From NCBI GenBank assembly GCA_003488465.1, contig DNLN01000152.1, forward strand, positions 3,519 to 8,740: a DNA stretch of 5,222 nt. The letters run 5' to 3'. Shown in pieces: positions 1 through 5,222 of this stretch. Made by a program: the position numbers and the translations under genes. The first letter of the stretch is position 1; each line of letters opens with the position of its first letter. This DNA is from Sutterella sp. (lineage in GTDB: Bacteria; Pseudomonadota; Gammaproteobacteria; Burkholderiales; Burkholderiaceae_F). The notes under the pieces were generated by a model. The model saw only the letters and a program-made list of their open reading frames with translations, did not search any database and was not told the DNA's origin.

Positions 1-588
1 AAGGGCATCGGTGCGCTCTATGTGCGCCGCAAGCCGCGCATCCGCATTGAGCCGCAGATCCACGGCGGCGGACACGAAAGGGGCATGCGCTCGGGCACGC
101 TCGCCACACACCAGATCGTCGGCATGGGCGAAGCCTATCGCCTGGCGCGCCTTGAGCAGGCCGAGGAGGTGAAGCGTCTCACCGCGCTGCAGAAGCACTT
201 CCTCGAGGGCCTGAAGGCCAGCATCCCGGACATCGTGATCAACGGCTCGCTCGAGCACCGCGTCTGCACGAACCTCAATGTCTCCTTCGAGTACATCGAG
301 GGCGAGAGCCTCATGATGGCCGTGAAGGATCTCGCCGTGAGCTCGGGCTCGGCCTGCACGTCCGCATCCCTTGAGCCGAGCTACGTGCTGCGCGCCCTCG
401 GCCGCAGCGACGAGCTCGCCCACAGCTCGATCCGCTTCACCTTCGGTCGCTTTACGACCGAGGAGGAGATCGACTTTGCCGTGAAACTGCTTGCCGAGAA
501 GGTCGCCAAGCTGCGCGAGATGTCGCCCCTTTGGGAGATGCATCAGCAGGGCATGGACCTCACCAAGATCAAGTGGTCCGCTCACTAA
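1..588 (+). CDS. iscS: Cysteine desulfurase IscS (3' part; 5' end outside window)
   Basis: PLP-dependent cysteine desulfurase. It converts L-cysteine to alanine and hands the persulfide sulfur to IscU and other acceptors in the cytosol. The frame is open from base 1 and gives 195 codons, about half of the usual ~404. It begins at the Lys of the PKGIGALYV segment, so by alignment with E. coli IscS the PLP-binding lysine lies about five residues left of the window. Visible signatures are the [13 protein letters not shown] segment, the catalytic loop [20 protein letters not shown] with the persulfide Cys at codon 355-357, the HSSIRF strand, and the SPLWEM tail region that contacts IscU. The GTG at 22 is an internal valine, not a start. 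One oddity is a second cysteine (codon 265-267) where E. coli has proline, just before the NLNVSF strand. The gene heads the visible isc operon and is followed by a 69-base gap. Identification is near certain from close similarity to E. coli IscS. Confidence 0.97.
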   Translation, partial: KGIGALYVRRKPRIRIEPQIHGGGHERGMRSGTLATHQIVGMGEAYRLARLEQAEEVKRLTALQKHFLEGLKASIPDIVINGSLEHRVCTNLNVSFEYIEGESLMMAVKDLAVSSGSACTSASLEPSYVLRALGRSDELAHSSIRFTFGRFTTEEEIDFAVKLLAEKVAKLREMSPLWEMHQQGMDLTKIKWSAH

Positions 589-600
589 TGAGAATGAACG

Positions 601-615
601 CGGGCCGCCCGCCCG
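601..615 (+). other. Small GC-rich hairpin in the iscS-iscU gap
   Basis: In the 69-base gap between iscS and iscU, CGGGC (601-605) can pair with GCCCG (611-615) around a five-base loop. No T-run follows, so it is not a standard terminator. It could be an mRNA processing or stability element separating iscS from the downstream cistrons, or a chance product of GC-rich sequence. This is the only intergenic stretch in the isc unit longer than 40 bases. I see no promoter in it. Confidence 0.25.
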
Positions 616-657
616 GTTTGAAAGAATACGTAAAACGCCTGACACAGGAACGAAAAA

Positions 658-1053
658 ATGCCTTACAGCGAAAAACTGATCGATCATTATGAAAACCCCC
701 GCAATGTCGGCACTCTGGACCAGAGCGACGAGAGCGTCGGCACCGGCATGGTGGGCGCTCCGGCCTGCGGCGACGTGATGCGCCTGCAGATCAAGGTCAA
801 CAAGGAGGGTGTGATCGAGGACGCCAAGTTCAAGACCTACGGCTGCGGCTCGGCCATCGCCTCGAGCTCGCTTGTCACCGAGTGGGTGAAGGGTAAGTCC
901 GTCGAGGATGCCGCCAAGATCACCAATGCCGAGATCGCCGAGGAGCTCGCGCTGCCGCCCGTGAAGATCCACTGCTCGATTCTTGCCGAGGACGCCGTGA
1001 AGGCCGCCATCGACGACTATCGCGCCAAGCAGAAAAAGTCCGACAAGCAATAG
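658..1053 (+). CDS. iscU: Fe-S cluster assembly scaffold IscU
   Basis: Scaffold on which [2Fe-2S] clusters are built from IscS-derived sulfur before chaperone-driven transfer. The protein has 131 residues (E. coli IscU: 128) and aligns almost without gaps. Cluster and sulfur ligands are all present: Cys37 and Asp39 in GAPACGD, Cys63 in TYGCGS, and His105-Cys106. The HscA recognition motif LPPVK is at 99-103, directly before IHC. The start [18 protein letters not shown] matches the family N-terminus, and AGGAA at 646-650 sits 7 bases before the ATG. The C-terminus carries a few extra Lys/Gln-rich residues. iscA follows 11 bases after the stop. Identification is certain from motifs and order. 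Confidence 0.99.
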   Translation: MPYSEKLIDHYENPRNVGTLDQSDESVGTGMVGAPACGDVMRLQIKVNKEGVIEDAKFKTYGCGSAIASSSLVTEWVKGKSVEDAAKITNAEIAEELALPPVKIHCSILAEDAVKAAIDDYRAKQKKSDKQ

Positions 1054-1064
1054 GGGAGAAGACG

Positions 1065-1388
1065 ATGGCAGTGACATTGACCGAAGCGGCCGCCAAGCAC
1101 GTCGCCGCATTTCTTGCCAAGCGCGGCAAGGGCATCGGCCTGCGGCTCGGCGTGAAGACGAGCGGGTGCTCGGGCATGGCCTACAAGCTTGAGTTCGCCG
1201 ATGCCGTCAATCCCGACGACCAGGTTACCGAAAGCTTCGGCGTGAAGGTGCTCGTGGACGCCAAGAGCCTTCCCTACATTGACGGCACGGAGCTCGACTA
1301 CGTCAAGCAGGGCCTGCAGGAGGGCTTCAAGTACAACAACCCGCAGGAGAAGGAGCGCTGCGGCTGCGGCAAATCCTTCCACGTCTAG
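1065..1388 (+). CDS. iscA: A-type Fe-S carrier IscA
   Basis: A-type carrier that accepts Fe-S clusters or iron from the IscU system and passes them to apo-targets. Its 107 residues equal the length of E. coli IscA, and the two align throughout. The three ligand cysteines are Cys35 (in SGCSGMAY), Cys99 and Cys101 (in the terminal CGCGKSFHV). The operon position and the SFHV ending favour IscA over the paralogues ErpA and SufA. GGAG at 1055-1058 lies 6 bases before the ATG and directly follows the iscU stop codon. The hscB ribosome binding site begins right at this gene's stop, consistent with coupled translation. Confidence 0.98.
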   Translation: MAVTLTEAAAKHVAAFLAKRGKGIGLRLGVKTSGCSGMAYKLEFADAVNPDDQVTESFGVKVLVDAKSLPYIDGTELDYVKQGLQEGFKYNNPQEKERCGCGKSFHV

Positions 1389-1399
1389 AGGGGGCTCGC

Positions 1400-1909
1400 A
1401 TGGCCGATCTCACGCCGTTTGCCCTGCTGGGGCTGCCCGAGCGATTCGCGCTCTCCGAGGAGCTCGTTCAGAAGGGCTGGATGAATGCCATCGCGCGCGT
1501 GCATCCAGACCGGTTTGCCGGCCGCCCCGCCGCCGAGCGGCGCGTGGCCGAGCAGTGGGCCGGGCGCATCAACGAGGCGCGCGACGAGCTTGTCGATCCC
1601 GTGCGCCGGGCATCGGCCCTGCTGCGCCTGCGCGGCGAGGACACCGGCAGCGAAACCGATACCCGCATGGACGGGGCGTTTCTCATGCAGCAGATGCTCT
1701 GGCGCGAGCAGGCCGAGAGCCTGCGCGCCTCGGGCGGGACGCTTGAGCCGCTCCTGGCGGCGATCGGCGCCGAGCGCGAGAAGCTCATCGCCGCGCTCGT
1801 CGATTCGCTTGACGCGAATCCCGATACCGCACGGGCGCGCGAGGCCGTCCGACGCCTCATGTTTGTCGAAAAAATCCGCCGCGACATCGAGCGCGGCGCA
1901 CAGAATTAA
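1400..1909 (+). CDS. hscB: J-domain co-chaperone HscB
   Basis: J-protein partner of HscA. It binds IscU and stimulates HscA ATPase so that the cluster can be released. The 169 residues (E. coli: 171) show an N-terminal J domain (about 1-75) with the HPD triad at 35-37 and the INEARDELVDPVRRA helix at 57-71. A C-terminal three-helix domain carries the IscU-binding face AFLMQQMLWRE at 93-103, where Leu95, Met96 and Met99 correspond to the hydrophobic IscU-contact residues of the E. coli protein. This FLMQQM-x-WRE form is the style I associate with betaproteobacteria. AGGGGG (1389-1394) sits 5 bases before the ATG. hscA starts 9 bases after the stop, the usual co-chaperone/chaperone pairing. The sequence is more divergent from E. 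coli than IscU or IscA, as is normal for this family. Confidence 0.97.
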   Translation: MADLTPFALLGLPERFALSEELVQKGWMNAIARVHPDRFAGRPAAERRVAEQWAGRINEARDELVDPVRRASALLRLRGEDTGSETDTRMDGAFLMQQMLWREQAESLRASGGTLEPLLAAIGAEREKLIAALVDSLDANPDTARAREAVRRLMFVEKIRRDIERGAQN

Positions 1910-1918
1910 GGAAGATTC

Positions 1919-3790
1919 ATGATCGGTTTGATGCAGATCGCCGAGCCGGGAATGTCAGCCGCTCCCCACGAGGAGCGGCTTGCCGTAGGAATTGACCTCG
2001 GAACCACGAATTCGCTCGTTGCCACCGTGGCAAACGGCGCGCCCGAAGTGATTCGCGACGAGATGGGCCGTGCGCTGCTGCCCTCGGTGGTGCGCTTTTG
2101 CCCCGAGGGCGGCCTGCAGGTCGGGTACGAGGCGCTCGCCGAACAGGAAAACGATCCCCTCAACACGGTGAGCTCGGCAAAGCGCCTCATCGGCCGTGGC
2201 CGGGGCGACCTTGACGGCAACATCATCTTCCCGTACCAGTTCGAGGATGCGGCCGGCATGGTGCGCATCAAGACCAGGGCTGGGGTGAAGAGCCCCGTGG
2301 AGGTGTCCGCGCAGGTTCTCGCGACCTTGCGCGCCCGTGCCGAGGCGCGGCTCGGGGGGGAGCTCGTCGGCGCCGTGATCACGGTTCCGGCGTACTTTGA
2401 CGATGCCCAGCGGCAGGCCACGAAGGATGCGGCAAAGCTGGCCGGCATCAACGTGCTGCGCCTTCTGAACGAACCCACGGCGGCGGCTCTTGCCTACGGG
2501 CTGGACTCGGGCGCCGAGGGGCTGTACCTCATCTATGACCTCGGGGGCGGCACGTTCGACGTCTCGCTTCTGAAACTCACCAAGGGCGTGTTCGAAGTGC
2601 TCGCCACGGGCGGCAATTCGGCGCTCGGCGGAGACGACTTCGACCACAGGCTCGTGTGCTGGGCGCTCGAGGGGCTCGGCCCCGATGCGATCCTTGACGC
2701 GCAGGACAAGCGAAAGCTCACCGTGGCGGCAAGAAAGGCCAAGGAGGAGCTCACCGATCGGCCGAGCACCCGGCTTGCCGTGGAGCTCTCGAATGGCAGA
2801 ACCATCGATCGCGAGATCACCCGCGAGCAGTTTGCGCGGATCACCTGCAATCTCGTGAACAAGACGCTCGCCGCTGTGAAAAGCGTGCTGCGCGATGCCG
2901 GGAGCGCCGTCTCCGACCTGCAGGGCGTCGTGCTCGTGGGCGGCGCAACGCGCATGCCGTGCGTGCGCGAGGCTGTGACAGAGTTCTTCGGCGCGGCTCC
3001 GTTTTGCGACATCAATCCTGACGAGGTGGTCGCCGTGGGCGCTGCCATGCAGGCGAACAAGCTTGTCGGCAACAATGCGGGCGAGGACTGGCTGCTGCTT
3101 GACGTAACGCCCCTTTCGCTCGGCCTTGAGACCATGGGCGGGCTCGTCGAAAAGGTGATTCCGAGGAACACCGCGATTCCCGTAGCCATGGCGCAGGACT
3201 TCACGACGTTCAAGGACGGTCAGACCGCGATGGCGATTCACGTCGTGCAGGGCGAGCGCGAGATGGTGGATGCCTGCCGCTCGCTTGCCCGGTTCGAACT
3301 GCGGGGCATTCCCCCGATGGCCGCGGGCGGCGCGCGGATCCGCGTCACGTTCCAGATCGATGCCGACGGACTGCTCTCGGTGTCCGCGCGCGAGACCCGC
3401 ACGGGCGTGGAGAGCTCCGTGCGCGTGAAGCCGAGCTACGGGCTCACGGACGAGGATATCGTCCGGATGCTGCGCGAGGGGAACGAGTCCGCCAAGAGCG
3501 ACATGCTCGAGCGTGAGCTGCGCGAGCAGCGCGTCGAGGCCTCCCGGATCATCGAATCGACCAATTCGGCGCTTGAGACGGATGCCGATCTCCTGAGCAA
3601 TGCCGAGCGCGGCGCCATTGACAGCGCCATCGCTGATCTCCAGGCGAAGGCCGCCGGAGAGGACGCCGCAGCGATCAAGCAGGCGATCGAAGCGCTTGCC
3701 TCGGCAACGGGCGAGTTTGCCGCCCGACGCATGGACCGTTCGATCCGCGAGGCGCTTGCCGGACAGTCGGTGGGCGACATAGAAATTTAG
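1919..3790 (+). CDS. hscA: Specialised Hsp70 chaperone HscA
   Basis: Hsp70-type ATPase dedicated to Fe-S assembly. It binds the LPPVK motif of IscU and drives cluster transfer, with HscB as co-chaperone. Length is 623 residues (E. coli: 616). The nucleotide-binding domain (about 20-385) shows phosphate-1 GIDLGTTNS (24-32), [11 protein letters not shown] (156-166), phosphate-2 YDLGGGTFD (206-214) and the adenosine motif [11 protein letters not shown] (337-347). The interdomain linker [11 protein letters not shown] is at 392-402. The substrate-binding domain contains [10 protein letters not shown] and GIPPMAAGG, followed by a helical lid ending near AARRMDRSI. The N-terminal [13 protein letters not shown] segment matches HscA and is absent from DnaK. 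No EEVD-like tail is present. AAGGA (1908-1912) overlaps the hscB stop and is 6 bases from ATG 1919, so that start is preferred over the Met at codon 5 (1931). fdx follows after 9 bases. Confidence 0.98.
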   Translation: MIGLMQIAEPGMSAAPHEERLAVGIDLGTTNSLVATVANGAPEVIRDEMGRALLPSVVRFCPEGGLQVGYEALAEQENDPLNTVSSAKRLIGRGRGDLDGNIIFPYQFEDAAGMVRIKTRAGVKSPVEVSAQVLATLRARAEARLGGELVGAVITVPAYFDDAQRQATKDAAKLAGINVLRLLNEPTAAALAYGLDSGAEGLYLIYDLGGGTFDVSLLKLTKGVFEVLATGGNSALGGDDFDHRLVCWALEGLGPDAILDAQDKRKLTVAARKAKEELTDRPSTRLAVELSNGRTIDREITREQFARITCNLVNKTLAAVKSVLRDAGSAVSDLQGVVLVGGATRMPCVREAVTEFFGAAPFCDINPDEVVAVGAAMQANKLVGNNAGEDWLLLDVTPLSLGLETMGGLVEKVIPRNTAIPVAMAQDFTTFKDGQTAMAIHVVQGEREMVDACRSLARFELRGIPPMAAGGARIRVTFQIDADGLLSVSARETRTGVESSVRVKPSYGLTDEDIVRMLREGNESAKSDMLERELREQRVEASRIIESTNSALETDADLLSNAERGAIDSAIADLQAKAAGEDAAAIKQAIEALASATGEFAARRMDRSIREALAGQSVGDIEI

Positions 3791-3799
3791 GAGTGAGAA

Positions 3800-4138
3800 A
3801 TGCCTTTTGTGACCATCCTGCCTCATGAAACCATTTGCCCCCAGGGAGCGAAAATCGAGGTGCCCGCCGGGCAGAAGCTTGCCCAGGCGCTCAACAAGGC
3901 CGGGATCAGGATCCCGCACGCATGCGAGTACAACTGCGCCTGCGCCACGTGCCACGTGATCGTGCGCGAGGGGTTTGACTCTCTGCCCGAAGCCGATGAC
4001 AACGAGCTCGATCAGCTCGATCAGGCTTTTGCCGCAACGCCCCTGTCGCGTCTGTCCTGCCAGACGCGCATGGGAAGCGAAGACATCACGATCGAGATTC
4101 CGCGCCTCAACCGCAATCTCGTGCATGAGAACGACTGA
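3800..4138 (+). CDS. fdx: ISC-type [2Fe-2S] ferredoxin
   Basis: Adrenodoxin-like [2Fe-2S] ferredoxin that donates electrons during cluster assembly on IscS/IscU. It has 112 residues (E. coli Fdx: 111). The N-terminal LPHETICPQGAKIE segment is typical of ISC ferredoxins. Cluster ligands fall at the same numbers as in E. coli: Cys42, Cys48 and Cys51 in HACEYNCACATCH, and Cys87 in SRLSCQ. REGFDSLPE is also conserved. It differs in places that are usually well kept: CEYNCACATC replaces CEKSCACTTC, LDQAFAATP replaces the LDKAWGLEP region, and the tail after EIPR is unlike E. coli. AGGAG (3789-3793) overlaps the hscA stop and is 6 bases from the ATG. The product is clear; the divergence lies in the surface thought to contact IscS and the redox partner. 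Confidence 0.97.
   Translation: MPFVTILPHETICPQGAKIEVPAGQKLAQALNKAGIRIPHACEYNCACATCHVIVREGFDSLPEADDNELDQLDQAFAATPLSRLSCQTRMGSEDITIEIPRLNRNLVHEND
4005..4022 (+). repeat. Perfect 9-bp tandem repeat (two copies) inside fdx
   Basis: AGCTCGATC occurs twice in direct succession within fdx, encoding the ELDQLDQ stretch of the acidic helix. It preserves the frame and does not lengthen the protein relative to E. coli Fdx, so it looks like convergent codon use in a repetitive peptide and not a recent insertion. Confidence 0.6.
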
Positions 4139-4152
4139 GGGGGAGGGCAGCA

Positions 4153-4353
4153 ATGACGCTCAAGTGGACCGACGCCCAGGCGATTGCCGAGGAGCTCTAT
4201 GACGAGAATCCCGAACTCGATCCCGTGACGCTCAGGCTCTCGGAGCTGCGCGACATGGTGCTCGCGCTTGCCGATTTTTCCGATGACCCGATGGCGAGCA
4301 ATGAGCCCCGGCTCGAGGCGATCCTGCAGGCCTGGCTCGATGAACGGGACTGA
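4153..4353 (+). CDS. iscX: Fe-S assembly protein IscX
   Basis: Small acidic protein that binds IscS at the same site as frataxin/CyaY, modulates desulfurase activity and may donate iron. It is 66 residues, the same length as E. coli IscX. Conserved marks are the LKWTD start, the ELYDENPELDP segment with a following Thr and Arg, DFSDDPMASNE in the middle, and a LEAIL-x-x-WLDE ending. GGGAGG (4141-4146) lies 6 bases upstream of the ATG. It sits 14 bases after fdx, its standard place at the end of the isc operon. Identification is secure; its exact role in vivo is still debated for the family. Confidence 0.97.
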   Translation: MTLKWTDAQAIAEELYDENPELDPVTLRLSELRDMVLALADFSDDPMASNEPRLEAILQAWLDERD

Positions 4354-4375
4354 AAACATTCTTGAATGACAGCGC

Positions 4376-4380
4376 GAGGA
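4376..4380 (+). promoter_or_regulatory. Ribosome binding site selecting the 4390 start
   Basis: GAGGA lies 9 bases before ATG 4390. An in-frame ATG further upstream at 4366 would place this element inside the coding region and has no Shine-Dalgarno of its own, so 4390 is the better start. ATG 4396 is a weaker alternative with 15-base spacing. Confidence 0.65.
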
Positions 4381-4389
4381 ACAACCGCC

Positions 4390-4821
4390 ATGACGATGCA
4401 CAACTATGCGAAGAACTCTCAGTTCAAGGAATTAATTGAGATGCTCCACAACGCCGAAGCCAAAGGCGCCAACATGTACTACGTGATGGCGTATCTCGCC
4501 AAAGAAAAAGGCTGGGACGATGTTGCAGAGGCGTGCTGCGCAAATGCTGCCGAAGACGCCTTCCACGGCGGCCGGTACGGGGCGATGCTGGGCAAGGGAT
4601 CGGCCGAGGATGATGCGTTCTGGAAGATGCTTCTTGGAGCCTATCGGCTCGAGGCGGGTGCCGAGGCCCAGCTCAACGAGATCTGCGCCAAGGTGCGGGG
4701 CGCCGGTGAAGAAGCCCTTGCAGAGGAAATCGAAAAGAGCATCGAAGAGGAGAACGAGCACGCACGGCGCCTGGAGCGTGTGTTTGATGCTCACGGCATC
4801 AATTGGAAGGAGCAGCACTGA
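4390..4821 (+). CDS. Rubrerythrin-like ferritin-fold diiron protein, no rubredoxin domain
   Basis: Predicted four-helix-bundle protein of 143 residues in the rubrerythrin/ferritin-like superfamily, cytosolic, with no signal peptide or membrane segment. Such proteins bind a diiron centre and commonly reduce peroxide. By hand alignment to Desulfovibrio rubrerythrin, helix 1 (about 10-41) gives Glu23 and Tyr30, helix 2 (43-67) DAFH with Asp56 and His59, helix 3 (about 74-103) Glu88, and helix 4 (107-134) ENEH with Glu121 and His124. Two departures stand out: Asp56 sits where an E-x-x-H glutamate is usual, and Ala91 occupies the place of the extra rubrerythrin-specific glutamate, though Glu92 is adjacent. 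The C-terminal rubredoxin domain of classical rubrerythrin is missing; only four scattered or paired cysteines occur (Cys49, Cys50, Cys99 and none in a CxxC). It starts 36 bases after iscX and is probably co-transcribed, suggesting protection of Fe-S assembly from oxidants or an iron-handling role. Family placement is fairly firm; the function is inferred. Confidence 0.8.
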   Translation: MTMHNYAKNSQFKELIEMLHNAEAKGANMYYVMAYLAKEKGWDDVAEACCANAAEDAFHGGRYGAMLGKGSAEDDAFWKMLLGAYRLEAGAEAQLNEICAKVRGAGEEALAEEIEKSIEEENEHARRLERVFDAHGINWKEQH

Positions 4822-4831
4822 CCGTCTGGTT

Positions 4832-4862
4832 CTGACGTCAAGGCTTAGAGCCTTGACGTCAG
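4832..4862 (+). terminator. Perfect 14-bp stem hairpin after the last operon gene (terminator without U-tract)
   Basis: Bases 4832-4845 pair perfectly with 4849-4862 around a three-base loop (TAG), 11 bases after the stop of the rubrerythrin-like gene. The position suits transcription termination or 3'-end protection of the isc mRNA. No run of T follows on either strand, so it is not a canonical intrinsic terminator. Each arm contains the eight-base palindrome TGACGTCA (4833-4840 and 4854-4861). Their centres are 21 bp apart, so a paired protein-binding site is an alternative reading. Confidence 0.55.
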
Positions 4863-4863
4863 C

Positions 4864-5222
4864 ATGAACAGGTGCGAACAAAGCTCCGTTCCAGGAGTAC
4901 ATCAGGGAGCCTGAACCGAAGAAGCGAGACAGGATCCATGCACGGCATACGGCCATCGGTCTGCAGGCAGCCGGTGGACTGAAGACTTCCGATTGCCTGC
5001 TGCAAACCGCTGTCCGCAATCTTGAGGGCGAAATTTCTTTCGACGAGGAGAATGCCCTTTTGCAGAGTTGTTTCGAACAGAATCCCGCTCACGGCTCTGC
5101 TGACCGTATAGAGGAGCCCGACAAGGCATCTGCCAGAATTGCCGCACTCCTTTCGGAAAAAGCCTTCAGCTTTAACCTTTCGGCTTGACTTCAACCGAGA
5201 GAATATTCACGGGGGGCACCGG
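4864..5222 (+). pseudogene. Decayed N-terminal region of a Fic-family protein (partial, runs off right edge)
   Basis: One forward frame is open from 4868 to the TGA at 5186-5188 (106 codons) but has no ATG or GTG at its 5' end. Its peptide looks like the helical N-terminal region that precedes the Fic domain in some Fic/Doc-family proteins: HTAIGLQAAGGLKTSD (4946-4993), a RNLEGEISFDE segment (5015-5047) and KASARIAALLSEKAFSF (5123-5173). The only nearby ATG (4864) is one base out of frame and opens a 16-codon dead end; losing one base after it would give M-TGANKAPFQEYI and join the long frame. After AFSFN (5162-5176) the expected frame moves: reading from 5176 gives PFGLTSTERIFTGG, which resembles the family's continuation. 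No Shine-Dalgarno precedes 4864; the operon hairpin ends at 4862. Base composition is less GC-rich than the isc genes. The catalytic HPFxxGNG motif, if any remains, is beyond the window. Family assignment is from memory of related proteins and is moderately sure; the broken state is seen directly. Confidence 0.55.

Noticed and set aside
1279..1909. Plus-strand alternative-frame ORFs over iscA/hscB (1279-1746 and 1485-1922)
   Set aside because: Their Arg/Ala/Pro/Ser-rich translations are typical frame shadows of GC-rich genes; IscA and HscB occupy the real frames.
1955..4153. Very long minus-strand open frame opposite hscA and fdx
   Set aside because: It lies exactly antisense to two unmistakable genes. 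Long antisense frames are expected in GC-rich codon usage, and its Arg/His/Leu/Gly-rich translation has no recognisable motif.
4366..4389. Upstream ATG at 4366 as start of the rubrerythrin-like gene
   Set aside because: It has no Shine-Dalgarno, and it would put the good GAGGA element inside the coding region. The extra residues do not resemble the family.
4355..4389. Possible promoter (TTGAAT at 4362-4367) before the rubrerythrin-like gene
   Set aside because: No -10-like hexamer occurs at suitable spacing before the start codon, and the -10 would fall on the ribosome binding site region.
4859..5194. Minus-strand 111-codon ORF across the right-hand region
   Set aside because: It has a start and stop, but its peptide resembles nothing I know and it is antisense to the frame with Fic-like blocks. 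It also spans the hairpin arm.
1..5222. CRISPR arrays, tRNA or rRNA genes, insertion sequences
   Set aside because: No spaced direct repeats, tRNA-like cloverleaf or transposase-like frame was seen. The only repeats noticed are the fdx 9-bp pair and the 4832-4862 inverted repeat.

Overview
The window holds the 3' part of an ISC (iron-sulfur cluster) biogenesis operon, all on the + strand: iscS (3' end only), iscU, iscA, hscB, hscA, fdx and iscX. A small rubrerythrin-like ferritin-fold gene follows, then a strong hairpin, then what I read as a decayed Fic-family gene running off the right edge. The DNA is visibly G+C-rich with C/G-rich third codon positions. The gene order and the beta-type HscB (an FLMQQM-x-WRE IscU-binding helix) suggest a betaproteobacterium of the Burkholderiales. 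A gut Sutterellaceae-like host is a guess from protein flavour and is not proven by the window.

Layout. 1-588 is the C-terminal half of cysteine desulfurase IscS; the regulator gene iscR, if present, lies further left. After a 69-base gap, iscU (658-1053), iscA (1065-1388), hscB (1400-1909), hscA (1919-3790), fdx (3800-4138) and iscX (4153-4353) follow with gaps of only 9-14 bases. Several Shine-Dalgarno sequences overlap or abut the preceding stop codon, so this is one co-transcribed and probably translationally coupled unit. The 143-residue rubrerythrin-like gene (4390-4821) starts 36 bases after iscX with no visible promoter or terminator between, so it is probably the last gene of the operon. 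A perfect 14-bp stem (4832-4862) closes the unit.

How the genes work together. IscS takes sulfur from cysteine and passes it to the scaffold IscU. Fdx supplies electrons. IscX tunes the desulfurase and may bring iron. HscB delivers loaded IscU to the Hsp70 HscA, which releases the cluster to carriers such as IscA. The appended diiron-type protein plausibly protects the Fe-S machinery from peroxide, or handles iron, but that is inferred from position and family.

The least ordinary part is the right end. 4864-5222 has no intact gene, but one forward frame reads like the N-terminal region of a Fic-domain protein. It lacks a start codon in frame and is broken again near 5176. I see no intact novel system: the isc part is conventional, and the points worth a second look are the diiron ligand set of the 143-residue protein, the double-palindrome hairpin and the Fic remnant.
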